Of a DNA stretch of 64,000 nt, positions 42,685-58,326 are shown in pieces. The stretch comes from Enhygromyxa salina (GTDB lineage Bacteria; Myxococcota_A; Polyangia; Nannocystales; Nannocystaceae): assembly GCF_000737335.2 (NCBI RefSeq), contig NZ_JMCC02000011.1, forward strand, positions 62,001 through 126,000. The letters are read 5' to 3'. Every line of letters begins with the position of its first letter. Positions within the stretch are counted from its first letter, which is position 1. Under the pieces are notes generated by a model, which saw only the letters and a program-made list of their open reading frames with translations, did no database searches and was not told the origin of the DNA. The position numbers and the translations under genes are program-made.

Positions 42685-44733
42685 TCAACCTTGGGTGGGG
42701 CCTTCGGGGGTGGCTTCGGGGGTGATGATCACCAGCACTTGGCCCTTGTCGACTTGATCGCCGACGGCCGCGCGCAGCTCGGTGAGGGTGCCCGCGATCG
42801 AGCTGGTGATCGTCGACTCGATCTTCATGGCTTCGAGGGTGAGCAGCCGCGCGCCGGGCTCGACGCGGGCCCCGGGCTCGGCCCACAGCGCGAGCACGCG
42901 GCCCATGGTCGGGGCCCGCACGCGGCCATCGCTGCCGTCGCTGCTTGCGTGGTTCGTGGTCTCGTGCGGGCGGTGCTCGGCGAACTCGTGGGTGCTGCCG
43001 TCGAGCTCGACGAGCAGCGCGTGCTCGGCCGTCCACGCGTAGTGGGCTTGGCGCTGGCGGCCGTCACAGTCAAAGCGCAGGCGCAGGCCATCGTCGGCGA
43101 GCACGGTGAGCTTCGCTGGGTTGGCGCCAGCTTGCTCGACCGTCCAGCACGCGCGCTCGTGGGCTGTGGGCGCTGGCTGCAAGCTCAGGGCGGTGATCTG
43201 CTCGCCGCAGCGCAGCTCGATCGCCGAGCTGCTGGTGTTCGCGCTGTGCCACGCCACCGGCACCCCCGCGCGTGGGTGCGAGTGATCGCGCAGCGCCTCG
43301 AGCCAGATCACGGCTGCGAGCGCGAGCGCCTCTGCGGGCGCGGGCGCGGGCGGGACCAGCAGCGCTCGACCGGCCTCGGACTCGACGAACGCGGTCGTCA
43401 CCTCGCCGGCCACGAACGCCGGGTGCTGCAGCAGATCGACCAAGAACCGCTTGTTGTGCGCAGGCCCAAACAACACAGTGTCGCGCAGGCCAAGCAACAA
43501 GCGCCGCCGGGCCTGCTCGCGGGTGTCGCCGTACGCGATCACCTTGGCGACCATCGGATCGTAGTCGCTGCCGATCTGCTGCCCGCGGCCGCGGCCGACG
43601 AGCAAGCCATGATCGACGCGCAGGCCCTGGTTGTCCGCCGGGCGCCAGGCCAGGACCTCACCCGTCTGCGGCAGGAACCCGGCGTTGGGATCTTCGGCGT
43701 AGAGCCGAACCTCGATCGCGTGGCCGCGCAGCAAGATCTGCTCTTGCACGAGCTGCAGCTCGTGCCCAGCCGCGACCTCGAGCTGCCACTCGACCAGATC
43801 CAGGCCCGTGACCAGCTCGGTGACCGGGTGCTCGACCTGCAGGCGGGTGTTCATCTCCAAGAAGTAGAACGCGCCGTCGCTGGTCAGCAGAAACTCCACC
43901 GTGCCGGCCCCGACGTAGCCCACCGCCTTCGCAGCCGCGACCGCGGCCGCGCCCATGCGCGCCCGCAAGTCCTCGTCCACGACCACGCAGGGCGACTCTT
44001 CAATGATCTTCTGGTGGCGTCGCTGGGCCGAGCAGTCGCGCTCGCCCATGTGGATCGCGTTGCCGTGGGCGTCGGCGAACACCTGAATCTCCACATGCCG
44101 GGCGCCCTCGACCAACTTCTCGAGCAGCAGCTGCCCGTTGGCGAACGCGTTTTGAGCCTCGCGCGAGGCGCTGGCGATCGCCGCCTCGAGCTGCTCGGGC
44201 GCGTCCACCCGCCGCATGCCCCGACCACCACCGCCGGCCACCGCCTTGAGCAGCACCGGGTAGCCGATCGCATCGGCCTCGGTCTGGAGTTGCGCGAGCG
44301 TGGGCTCGACCCCCTCGGGCGCCTGGTAGCCGGGCACCGTGGGCACGCCCGCCGCGATCATGCGGGCCTTGGCCAGCGCCTTGTCACCCATCGCCTCGAT
44401 CGCCGCCGGCGGCGGGCCAACGAACACGATGTTGGCGTCGGCGCAGGCCTGGGCGAACCCGGCGTTCTCCGCCAAGAACCCGTAGCCGGGGTGGATCGCG
44501 TTTGCGCCGGTCCGCTTGGCGGCCGCGAGGATCGCCGGGATGTTCAGGTACGACTCGGCGGCTGCGGCCGGGCCAATGTGGACCGCCTCGTCCGCGAGCG
44601 CGACCGCGAGGCCGTCGGCGTCAGGGGTGGAGTAGACCGCGACGGTCTCGTAACCGAGCGCGCGGGCGGTGCGGATCACTCGGGCGGCGATCTCACCACG
44701 GTTGGCGACGAGGAGCTTGGTGAAGGTGGGCAT
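42685..44733 (-). CDS. Acyl-CoA carboxylase biotin carboxylase/carrier subunit (Atu/Liu type)
   Basis: The 682-residue product joins a biotin carboxylase (KLLVANRGEIAARVIRTAR at the N-terminus, AIHPGYGFLAENAGFA, the ATP-grasp loop KAVAGGGGRGMR, and the catalytic EMNTRLQVEHPVTE) to a linker and a C-terminal biotinyl domain with EAMKIES, biotinylated lysine K637. This is the alpha subunit form of methylcrotonyl-, propionyl- or geranyl-CoA carboxylases. The partner carboxyltransferase at 50004-51644 is geranyl-CoA-carboxylase-like, so this is probably its alpha subunit (AtuF type). It is separated from the rest of the operon by the two-gene ATPase module. Confidence 0.88.
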   Translation of the reverse strand: MPTFTKLLVANRGEIAARVIRTARALGYETVAVYSTPDADGLAVALADEAVHIGPAAAAESYLNIPAILAAAKRTGANAIHPGYGFLAENAGFAQACADANIVFVGPPPAAIEAMGDKALAKARMIAAGVPTVPGYQAPEGVEPTLAQLQTEADAIGYPVLLKAVAGGGGRGMRRVDAPEQLEAAIASASREAQNAFANGQLLLEKLVEGARHVEIQVFADAHGNAIHMGERDCSAQRRHQKIIEESPCVVVDEDLRARMGAAAVAAAKAVGYVGAGTVEFLLTSDGAFYFLEMNTRLQVEHPVTELVTGLDLVEWQLEVAAGHELQLVQEQILLRGHAIEVRLYAEDPNAGFLPQTGEVLAWRPADNQGLRVDHGLLVGRGRGQQIGSDYDPMVAKVIAYGDTREQARRRLLLGLRDTVLFGPAHNKRFLVDLLQHPAFVAGEVTTAFVESEAGRALLVPPAPAPAEALALAAVIWLEALRDHSHPRAGVPVAWHSANTSSSAIELRCGEQITALSLQPAPTAHERACWTVEQAGANPAKLTVLADDGLRLRFDCDGRQRQAHYAWTAEHALLVELDGSTHEFAEHRPHETTNHASSDGSDGRVRAPTMGRVLALWAEPGARVEPGARLLTLEAMKIESTITSSIAGTLTELRAAVGDQVDKGQVLVIITPEATPEGPTQG

Positions 44734-44743
44734 GGGTGATCAA

Positions 44744-45400
44744 TCAATCGGGCAGCTCGCGCTGCGCGAGCCAGGCACATGCAGACTCCAACTCCTCGAG
44801 CAGGCGCTGCCAACTGTCCAGCTTCGTGACGGGGCCGTCGATGTCGAGTTGCTCGAGCAAGCGAGCTCGGAATTCGCCGAACTGTGTGTTGGTGAGGGTC
44901 TTCAGCTTGTGTTTGCGGCTGCTCAGGCTCGCGCGAGCGAGCGAGTCGCGCAGCGCCTGCTTGGGGTCACTGCAAGCTTCAATCTGGGCCGGCTTCCTTG
45001 GCAGGCCCAGGTCGTTGCTCCGCCCAGGATTACCAACGACATCGCGAAGCGGCCGTGGGTCCGCCAGCAACCAAGCCTCGGTCTCTCGAACCGGAATCAC
45101 CCGCACGCAACCCGGTGAGCCGGGACAGCTCGCTAGCGCCTCGTCAATCTCGGCTCGACGAGCCTCCAGGCCCGCCTGGTCGGCGTCTCGGTGAATGAAG
45201 AGAAGATCAAAGTCGGGGTCGTGGGTCAGCAGTGTTTGAATCCGCGGACCAAGCTGCTTTCCAAGTCGATCGAAATGGACCAGCAGGTCCTGGGCCCACT
45301 CGATCTCGACCTCATCGACACCAGCGCGCCGGCACAGCTGCTCGAGGACCCCAATCAGGGCCCGCTCGCTCTTACCCTCCGCGATGAAAGCTGCGCGCAT
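44744..45400 (-). CDS. Toprim-like DUF4276 protein, partner of the AAA ATPase
   Basis: The 218-residue product shows Toprim-like motifs: an acidic EGKSER near the N-terminus (residues 8-13), LLFIHRDADQ around 67-76, and VIPVRETEAWLLAD near 101-114. This resembles DUF4276/RloB-type proteins, which occur as the second gene with AAA15-like ATPases, as in the AbiL phage-resistance pair. A role as the nuclease half of a defence module is inferred from family and pairing. Its ATG overlaps the ATPase stop by one base (TAATG). It lies 10 bp upstream of the carboxylase subunit gene, inside the catabolic run. Confidence 0.72.
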   Translation of the reverse strand: MRAAFIAEGKSERALIGVLEQLCRRAGVDEVEIEWAQDLLVHFDRLGKQLGPRIQTLLTHDPDFDLLFIHRDADQAGLEARRAEIDEALASCPGSPGCVRVIPVRETEAWLLADPRPLRDVVGNPGRSNDLGLPRKPAQIEACSDPKQALRDSLARASLSSRKHKLKTLTNTQFGEFRARLLEQLDIDGPVTKLDSWQRLLEELESACAWLAQRELPD

Positions 45401-46794
45401 TAACGATCCTCGTCAGCCGCGTGAGAGGTGGTGACGGCGACCGCTTGGGGGTCCAGATAGCTGTAGATGGGCAGCGTCACGCCCCGAACGCCGGCACGGC
45501 AGCGCCAAGTCTGACGAATGGGGTGCAATCGAAGCGCTCGCGCGTCGCGTCCCTTGGGTCCCGAGATCAACGCAGTCGTGGCCATCAAGAGGTCGCCCTT
45601 GCGACGCGCGTAGACCTGCTTGACGAGCTCGGCCGAGTGGGTGTTGACGATCACCTGTCGCAGCGGAATCCCGTCATGCTTCCCGTGCGCTTGCAGCTCC
45701 TCACTCACGTCCACTTCGGCGTCCGTGGCCAGATCAACCAGGTTGTCTGCCAGCTCCGTGAAGCGCCGGGGATGGACGCCGTTTTCGGGCTCTTCGATGC
45801 ACGAGACGTGATCCCCACCTTCGTGTCCGAGCAATAGCAAAGCGAGATAGCGGAGCGTGCCGTCGGAGAGCTTGCGCGCCGAGATCGTCTCGCCACTTTG
45901 CGTGGTCGCGCGAATTGTCAGGAGCTGACGCTCGGTGTCTTCATCCACCCAAATTTTCCGCAGCGACACAATCGGCCCGAGCTTTGCGACGAGCTCGGCG
46001 GACAATAGGTCTGCAGCGCTCACGTCGTCGTGCGCCGAACCATCGGGGCGGGTGAATTTCATCATCAGGAGCGGCAGGTGCTCGCCGCTCGCGCTCAGAC
46101 GCTGCGCAGACCCAATGACGTGGGGCTTGCGAAGCTCGCTGGGTTCGAGCGCAAGCCGCCGCCAACTCAGCATCTGCTCCCGCGCCGCGAGGATCTCCGG
46201 GTGCTCGATCGTATTGTAGAGTTGAAGCGTCGTCTTTCGAGCCGAGTCGAGGTTTGGCGGCAGGCTTGCGTCCGGCATCGACCCCGCCGCGAGATCAAAG
46301 ATGACCTTGGACGGGGTCGCGTCGTCGAGCCGGTGCGCCACGGCGAAGCTGGGATGGTGCGGAAAGTGAACAACCTCCGAAGCCGACGCGCCCCCCACCA
46401 CGATCAGGCGCTCGCCCGCGAGTCGCAGCCGGCCATTGAAGGTCAACTCCACCTCGTAGCGTAACTTGGGGTTGCGCAGCTTGTCCGCGCGCCCAAGGCC
46501 ATCGGCGACCGAGCCGTCCACGATCATCTCTACCGCGATGTGTATGCGGTCGGCCCAGACCTCGCCGTCGTTCCAAAACAGCGCGCGCGCAGACTCATGC
46601 GAGCCCAGCGTCGCGCGAACACGGCTCGCGGCCTCTTCCAGCGGATACTCCGCCAGCAAGCTCAGAAACTCGATCGCATCGAACAAGTTCGACTTCCCGA
46701 CCGCGTTGGGCCCCGCGATACACGTGAACGGCCCAAACTCCGCCGAGAACCCAAGCAGGTTCTTGAAGCCGTCAACCTCGATCCGGGTGAGCAT
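45400..46794 (-). CDS. AAA15-like (RecF/OLD-type) ATPase
   Basis: The 464-residue product is an SMC/RecF-like ATPase: Walker A GPNAVGKSN (K34), ABC-type signature RKLSDGTLRYLALLLL, Walker B VSCIEEPENGVHP (E334/E335) and the His switch QVIVNTHSAELVKQV. No C-terminal Toprim is fused; that activity sits in the next gene. The arrangement matches AbiL-like and related anti-phage ATPase/Toprim pairs; DNA repair is an alternative. The Walker B-to-switch region carries a family insert (DVSEELQAHGKHDG). It starts 24 bp downstream of the enoyl-CoA hydratase gene with nothing to suggest its own terminator. Confidence 0.82.
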   Translation of the reverse strand: MLTRIEVDGFKNLLGFSAEFGPFTCIAGPNAVGKSNLFDAIEFLSLLAEYPLEEAASRVRATLGSHESARALFWNDGEVWADRIHIAVEMIVDGSVADGLGRADKLRNPKLRYEVELTFNGRLRLAGERLIVVGGASASEVVHFPHHPSFAVAHRLDDATPSKVIFDLAAGSMPDASLPPNLDSARKTTLQLYNTIEHPEILAAREQMLSWRRLALEPSELRKPHVIGSAQRLSASGEHLPLLMMKFTRPDGSAHDDVSAADLLSAELVAKLGPIVSLRKIWVDEDTERQLLTIRATTQSGETISARKLSDGTLRYLALLLLGHEGGDHVSCIEEPENGVHPRRFTELADNLVDLATDAEVDVSEELQAHGKHDGIPLRQVIVNTHSAELVKQVYARRKGDLLMATTALISGPKGRDARALRLHPIRQTWRCRAGVRGVTLPIYSYLDPQAVAVTTSHAADEDR

Positions 46795-46818
46795 GGCCAG
46801 TCGATCCTACAACCAAGG

Positions 46819-47655
46819 TCAGGCGTCGTCGCGGGCCCAGCTTGGGTCGCGCTTCTCGATGAAGGCCCGGGTCCCCTCTTGCCCCTCGGGCCCACGGATC
46901 GCCAGGGCAAACTCCCGCGCGGCCCGATCGAGCAGCACCTCGAGGTTCTCTGACAGCGACGAGATCACCAGATCCTTGGTCACCGCCACCGCCCCCGGCG
47001 CGCAGCGACGGATCTGCGAAAGCGTCTGCGCGAGGGCGACCTCGAGCGCCTCTTCGTCGTCGTACACCTCGTGCACAATTCCAACGTGCTTGGCCTCGTG
47101 GCCGTCGAGCCGGCCCCCCGTGACCGCAAACCGCCGCGCCTGGCTGAGGCCCACGCGGCGCACGATGAACGCGGCAATTTGCGCGGGCGGGATCCCCAGC
47201 GAGGTCTCGGGCAGCCGAAACTTCGCGTCGGCCCGGGCCAAGCTGACGTCCGCCACGCACGCGAGCCCGAAGCCACCACCCATGACCGCGCCCTCGATCA
47301 CCGCGACCACCGCCTGCGGCGCCGCCTCGATCACGCTGAGCATGGTCCCAAACTTGCGATTGCCGATCACCATGGGATCGTCGGGGCTGCCCGGCACCTC
47401 GGGGGGCGGCGCCATCCGAGCCGCCGCCATGTCGCGGATGTCACCGCCCGCGCAAAAGTGGCCGCCGGCTCCGCGGAGCACGACCACGCGCAAGATCTTG
47501 CTGTCCGCGATCGCGTCGAACACCGCGATGATCTCCTCGACCATCGCAAAGCTCATTGCGTTGCGCACCGCCGGCCGGTTGAAGGTGAGGTGCAAGACCG
47601 AACCTTCATGCCGCAGCGCGAGGTTTGGCGTGTCTGGAAGCTCGAAGTCCATCAT
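46819..47655 (-). CDS. Enoyl-CoA hydratase/isomerase family (possible AtuE/LiuC type)
   Basis: The 278-residue crotonase-fold protein has both oxyanion-hole segments: GGHFCAGGDIRDM at about 64-76 and VIEGAVMGGGFGLACVADV at about 118-136, and a catalytic-type glutamate in RLPETSLGIPP. In Atu or Liu pathways the hydratase adds water to the isohexenyl- or methyl-glutaconyl-CoA made by the carboxylase, and the neighbours fit that role. It could also act on ordinary enoyl-CoA. It begins 3 bp after the acyl-CoA dehydrogenase gene. Confidence 0.85.
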   Translation of the reverse strand: MMDFELPDTPNLALRHEGSVLHLTFNRPAVRNAMSFAMVEEIIAVFDAIADSKILRVVVLRGAGGHFCAGGDIRDMAAARMAPPPEVPGSPDDPMVIGNRKFGTMLSVIEAAPQAVVAVIEGAVMGGGFGLACVADVSLARADAKFRLPETSLGIPPAQIAAFIVRRVGLSQARRFAVTGGRLDGHEAKHVGIVHEVYDDEEALEVALAQTLSQIRRCAPGAVAVTKDLVISSLSENLEVLLDRAAREFALAIRGPEGQEGTRAFIEKRDPSWARDDA

Positions 47656-47658
47656 CCC

Positions 47659-48818
47659 TCAGCCTTTCTTTCGCTTGGGCAAAGTGCCCATCAGCTTGCA
47701 GATGATCCCCAGCATGACCTCGTCCGCGCCGCCGCCGATCGAGACCAGGCGCGCGTCACGATACCCCCGAACCACCGGGTTCTCGTTCATGTAGCCCATG
47801 CCGCCGTGGAACTGAACGCACCAGTCGCCAACCTCGCGACACAGCCGCCCCGACTTGAGCTTGGCCATGCTGGCCAGCTTGGTCACGTCTTTGCCGCTGA
47901 CGTATAGCTCGGTCGCGCGATAGACCAGCGCTCGCAAGGCCTCGAGCTCGGTCGCCAGCTCCGCGAGCTTGAAGTGCACGTATTGATTATCGAGCACCGA
48001 GCCGCCAAACACCTGACGTTGGCGGGTGTAGTCGGTCGTCATCTCGAGCATGCGCTCGAGCGCGCGGATCGAGTTGGCCGCGCCCCACAGCCGCTCCTCT
48101 TGGAACTGCATCATTTGATAGACGAAGCCGTAGCCCTCTTGCCCGATCAAATTCCGCTGCGGCACGCGCACGTCTTCAAAGAAGATCTGCGCGGTGTCGG
48201 ACGAGCGCATGCCCAGCTTGTCGAGCTTGGTCGAGCGGTCGACGCCCTTGGTGTCGAGCGGGACCACGATCAAGCTCTTGTTCTTGTGTGCAGGCGCGCC
48301 GTCAACGGTGTTGACCAGGCAGCACATCCAGTCGGCTTGGTAGCCGTTGGTGATCCACATCTTGCCGCCGTTGATGATGAAGTCGTCGCCGTCCTTGCGG
48401 GCGTGGGTCTTGATGCTGGCGACGTCGGAGCCGGCCCCGACCTCGGACACACCAATGCACCCAACCATGTCCCCCGCGATGGAAGGCTCGAGGTAGGTCT
48501 TCTTGAGGTAGTCCGAGCCAAACCGGGCCAGCGCGGGGGTGCACATGTCGGTCTGCACGCCGATCGCCAGGGGCACGCCGCCGCAATTAATGTTCGACAG
48601 CTCCTCGGCCATGGCCACCGTGTAGGAGTAGTCGAGCCCGGCCCCGCCGTGCTCCTCGGGGTACTTGAGCCCCAGCAAGCCTTGGTCGCCAAACAGCTTG
48701 AACACCTCGTGAGCCGGGAACGACCCGGCCGCCTCCCACTCGTCAACGTAGGGGTTGATGTGCTTGTCGATGATCCCGTTGACGGTCTTGCGCAGCAGCG
48801 CGTGCTCTTCGGTGAATT

Positions 48819-48822
<4 letters not shown>
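47659..48822 (-). CDS. Acyl-CoA dehydrogenase, second tandem copy
   Basis: The 387-residue flavoprotein has acyl-CoA dehydrogenase motifs: GLLGLKYPEEHGG near residue 48, CIGVSEVGAGSDVASIKT around 125-142, KMWITNGYQADW near 155 and, towards the end, QFHGGMGYMNENPV. It is about nine-tenths identical by eye to the next upstream gene, so it is a recent tandem duplicate. ATG 48822 overlaps that gene's stop as ATGA. The likely substrate is a branched or terpenoid acyl-CoA (AtuD/citronellyl-CoA type). Residues further upstream in the open frame belong to antisense reading. Confidence 0.88.
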
Positions 48823-49994
<1,172 letters not shown>

Positions 49995-50003
49995 GGCGGT
50001 CTC

Positions 50004-51644
<1,641 letters not shown>

Positions 51645-51645
51645 G

Positions 51646-52560
51646 TCAGTCCTGACCCTCACCCGGCGACTGGGGCAGCTTGTCGAGCTTGGTCACCGCG
51701 CGCATGTCCGCCGGCAGCGTGCTGCGATGAAAGCCATTGTAAGGGAGCGACCGGTCGTGCTCGGGCATCGGCCAGTGGTGAGGCATCAGCGGCGCGGCAC
51801 CGTCGACACACAAGGTCTGGCCGGTGATGAACGCGGCAGCGGGCGACAGCAAGAAGCAGATCGCGGCCGAGATCTCGGCTTCAACGCCAAACCGCTTGAG
51901 CGGCACGGCCTTGGTCATTTGCATGAACATGCTGCGGACCGCCTCGGGGTAGGTCTCCATGCCGGAGCTGGCGATCCAGCCTGGCGCGACCGCGTTGACC
52001 CGCACGCCCGTGCGCGCCCACTCGACCGCGGCGGTCTTGGTCAGGTTGATCATGCCCGCCCGCGCCGCGCCCGAGTGACCCATGCCCGGCATGCCCTTCC
52101 ACATGTCGGCGACGATGTTCACGATCGACCCGCCGTGCTTCATGAAGTGCTGGGTGAACAGCTCGCGGGCCATCAAGAAGCCGCCGGTCAAGTTGGTGCG
52201 CACGACCGTCTCGAAGCCCTTTTGATTGATCGCCTCGAGCGGGGCCGGGTACTGACCGCCAGCGTTGTTGACCAGGCCATGCACGGACCCGTGCTGTTCG
52301 AGGATCGCGGCGATCGTGGCGGCCACGCCCGACTCCTCGCGGATGTCTTGAGTCAGCGCGCTGGCCTGGCCGCCGTCTTCGAGGATCTCGGCCTTGACCC
52401 GCTCGACCTTCTCGAGCTTGCGGCCTAGCAGCACCACGTGGGCGCCGAGGGCCGCGAGCTCGTGGGCGGTGCAGCGGCCGATGCCGCTGCCGCCCCCGGT
52501 GACGATGATGGTTTGACCGGCGAACAGGTCGCTACGAAATACGGAACGGTAGTCGCTCAC
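51646..52560 (-). CDS. SDR-family reductase, PECR-like
   Basis: The 304-residue product has the NADP(H) motif VTGGGSGIGRCTA (residues 21-33) and NNAG followed by GQYPAPLEAINQKGF. Instead of the usual Tyr-x-x-x-Lys it has GHSGAARAGMINLTK, the pattern of the peroxisomal trans-2-enoyl-CoA reductase/dienoyl-CoA reductase branch. That points to reduction of an unsaturated acyl-CoA, fitting the pathway. GTG 52560 overlaps the TetR stop as GTGA, so regulator and pathway are coupled. The C-terminus extends about 30 residues beyond the core. Confidence 0.85.
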   Translation of the reverse strand: MSDYRSVFRSDLFAGQTIIVTGGGSGIGRCTAHELAALGAHVVLLGRKLEKVERVKAEILEDGGQASALTQDIREESGVAATIAAILEQHGSVHGLVNNAGGQYPAPLEAINQKGFETVVRTNLTGGFLMARELFTQHFMKHGGSIVNIVADMWKGMPGMGHSGAARAGMINLTKTAAVEWARTGVRVNAVAPGWIASSGMETYPEAVRSMFMQMTKAVPLKRFGVEAEISAAICFLLSPAAAFITGQTLCVDGAAPLMPHHWPMPEHDRSLPYNGFHRSTLPADMRAVTKLDKLPQSPGEGQD

Positions 52561-53225
52561 GCTGGGGGCTCCTCTGCGGGTGGGGTTGGGATCGGGCACA
52601 GCGCCTCGATGCGAGCGGCGTCGCTGCCAAGGCCGCGCAGCAAGAAGCGCGTGGCGTGAACCAGCGTCTGCGCGGGCGGGGCCGGGCGCTGCCAGACCAT
52701 GGACTCGAACAAGAGATCATCGAGCAGCGCCAGCGCGAGGTGGGCGGCCATGCGATCGTCGTCGACGACGAAGCTGCCGTCGCTGCGGCCAGCGGCGATC
52801 AGCCGCGCGAACGGGCGCGACAAGGTCTCGCGGCCCTCCAGCCAGATCTGCTCGATCTCTTCGCTGCTGGTGGCCTCACGAAACACGCGGATCAGCGGGA
52901 CCTGCTCGCGCATCACCGCGTGAATGCGGACCAGCGCGGCGACCAAGCGCTGGTCGGCGGGCTCGAGGGCGTCGGCGGTGCTCTCTTCGAAGGCCTGCAG
53001 GTAGTGGCCCAGCACCTCGGCGCGCAGGTAGGGCAGCACCGACTGCTTGGACTTGAAGTACAGATAGAAGGTGCCCTGCGCGACGCCGGCCTCGCGGACG
53101 ATCGCCGACACGCTGGTCTGGGCGAAGCCGCGATCCAGGAACAGGCGCTTGGCCGTCGCCACCAATTCTCGACGCCGGCCGGTGTTCGGGCCAGTGTTCG
53201 CGCGGGCTGCTTCGGAGCGGGGCAT
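52557..53225 (-). CDS. TetR-family regulator of the acyl-CoA pathway
   Basis: The 222-residue product has a TetR helix-turn-helix: LVATAKRLFLDRGFAQTSVS then AIVREAGVAQGTFYLYFKSK, at about residues 20-62. The ligand domain follows. ATG 53225 is preferred to GTG 53264 because a perfect 21-bp palindrome, its probable operator, lies at 53242-53262. As the first gene of the run it probably represses the pathway and itself, releasing DNA when an acyl-CoA binds. Confidence 0.85.
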   Translation of the reverse strand: MPRSEAARANTGPNTGRRRELVATAKRLFLDRGFAQTSVSAIVREAGVAQGTFYLYFKSKQSVLPYLRAEVLGHYLQAFEESTADALEPADQRLVAALVRIHAVMREQVPLIRVFREATSSEEIEQIWLEGRETLSRPFARLIAAGRSDGSFVVDDDRMAAHLALALLDDLLFESMVWQRPAPPAQTLVHATRFLLRGLGSDAARIEALCPIPTPPAEEPPA

Positions 53226-53241
53226 GGCTTCCGACTGGGCG

Positions 53242-53262
53242 GGTGACTGACTGTCAGTCACC
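53242..53262. promoter_or_regulatory. Perfect 21-bp palindrome, probable TetR operator
   Basis: GGTGACTGAC T GTCAGTCACC: ten paired bases on each side of one central base, 16 bp before the chosen TetR start. Its length and TGAC half-sites fit TetR dimers. It would control the whole minus-strand acyl-CoA run. The start of the plus-strand beta-lactamase gene is about 170 bp away. Confidence 0.75.
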
Positions 53263-53430
53263 ACGCGAAAGGTGCCCGATGCTGTGAACCTATGTCAAAT
53301 GCGATGATCACGCGCAGCTTGGGTTCGCGCCCGTCCCAGCGGGTCCAGGGCGCTCGGGCGGCGCAAATCTGGGCGGCTTGGATGCCCGCGCGCGATGGAA
53401 CAAAGTCGCAAACCCGGGCGTCGGCCGCCG

Positions 53431-54363
53431 ATGTCAGGAACTCGCGTGAGTGCCAAGGTCGCTTCGCTGCTCACGGTCGCCGCGCTGCTGTGCAGCTGCC
53501 GTCCCGCCGCCGAGCCCACGCCGCCTGTGGCCCAACCCAAGCCGACCGCAGCTGCTGCGCCCGCGATCACGATCGAGCACCGCCCCGCCCTCACCAAGCG
53601 AATCACCGAAGCCGGCTACGAGGGCGTGTTCGTCGTCCTGGATCCCGCGACCGCGACGCTGATCGTCTCGGACCCGGAGCTGGCCGAGCAGCGCTTCATC
53701 CCGGCGTCGACCTTCAAGATCCCGAACTCACTGATCGCGCTCGAGACCGGCGTCGCCGACTCGCCCGCGTTCACGCTGAAGTGGGACGGCGTGCAGCGCT
53801 GGGCCTCGAGCTGGAACCGCGACCACGACCTGCGCAGCGCGTTCGCGGTCTCGGCCCTCTGGTACTACCAAGAGCTCGCGCGGCGGATCGGCGAGGCCCG
53901 CATGGCCAAGTGGGTGACCGCGGCCAACTATGGAAACGCGGACATCTCAGGGGGCATCGACGCCTTTTGGCTCAACGGTGCCCTGCGGATCTCCCCGCGC
54001 GAGCAGGTCGAATTTCTTCAACGACTGGACACTGGCGCGAGCCCGTTCACACCCGCCACCGTCACGCGCTTTCTCGATGAGGTCATGATCTACGAACCTC
54101 GCCCGGGGGATTGGACGGGCGCAGCCCCGGGCACGGTTCGGGCCAAGACCGGCTGGGCCAGGTCCGAGGACTTCGCGGACCCGCTCGCGGCCGGGTTCAA
54201 CGGCAACCTTGGGTGGTTCGTGGGCGCCGTGACCCAGGCCAACGGTGGGTGGGTTTACTTTGCGACGCTGCTGGTCAGCCCCGAGCCGGCCCCCGACAGC
54301 TTCGCGGACGATCGGCCCAAGCTCACCGCCGTGACCCTGCGCGAGCTCGGCTACCTGGACTGA
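53431..54363 (+). CDS. Class D beta-lactamase-like lipoprotein
   Basis: The 310-residue product has a lipoprotein signal (VASLLTVAALLCSC) and the class D motifs: the active-site serine in PASTFKIP (S93, K96), S141-A-L143 in AVSALWYYQ where S-x-V is usual, YGN at 167-169, and KTG at 239-241 in RAKTGWA. FWLNG supplies the usual Trp near the carboxylated lysine. These enzymes hydrolyse beta-lactams through an acyl-serine; similar folds are also BlaR/MecR sensors, but no membrane sensor domain is present. ATG 53395 would add 12 residues before the signal peptide. Whether it confers resistance cannot be read from sequence. Confidence 0.82.
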   Translation: MSGTRVSAKVASLLTVAALLCSCRPAAEPTPPVAQPKPTAAAAPAITIEHRPALTKRITEAGYEGVFVVLDPATATLIVSDPELAEQRFIPASTFKIPNSLIALETGVADSPAFTLKWDGVQRWASSWNRDHDLRSAFAVSALWYYQELARRIGEARMAKWVTAANYGNADISGGIDAFWLNGALRISPREQVEFLQRLDTGASPFTPATVTRFLDEVMIYEPRPGDWTGAAPGTVRAKTGWARSEDFADPLAAGFNGNLGWFVGAVTQANGGWVYFATLLVSPEPAPDSFADDRPKLTAVTLRELGYLD

Positions 54364-54474
54364 GCAGGGGCGCACGAGCTTTGGCGACGTCGAGCCAACC
54401 CGGACCCATTCACAGCTGCTGGGTCTAATTCGATGGCCTGGACACGGGGGCCCAAGGTCGGCTCCAATGCGGGC

Positions 54475-55857
<1,383 letters not shown>

Positions 55858-55950
55858 TGGTTCCTACCCTGGTGCCCTCGGCAGTCGCTGCTCCGCGACT
55901 GTCGGCGTTACACGGGATGCCACCAAGTACAGTATCGTCGCCGCTCCGGC

Positions 55951-58284
<2,334 letters not shown>

Positions 58285-58326
58285 AAGCAGCTTTCTAGCG
58301 ACGTCGAGTCGGCATAATCTGGCCCC

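Noticed and set aside
42691..44739. 682-residue plus-strand open frame
   Set aside because: Exact antisense shadow of the biotin carboxylase subunit, His/Arg/Leu-rich and without domains.
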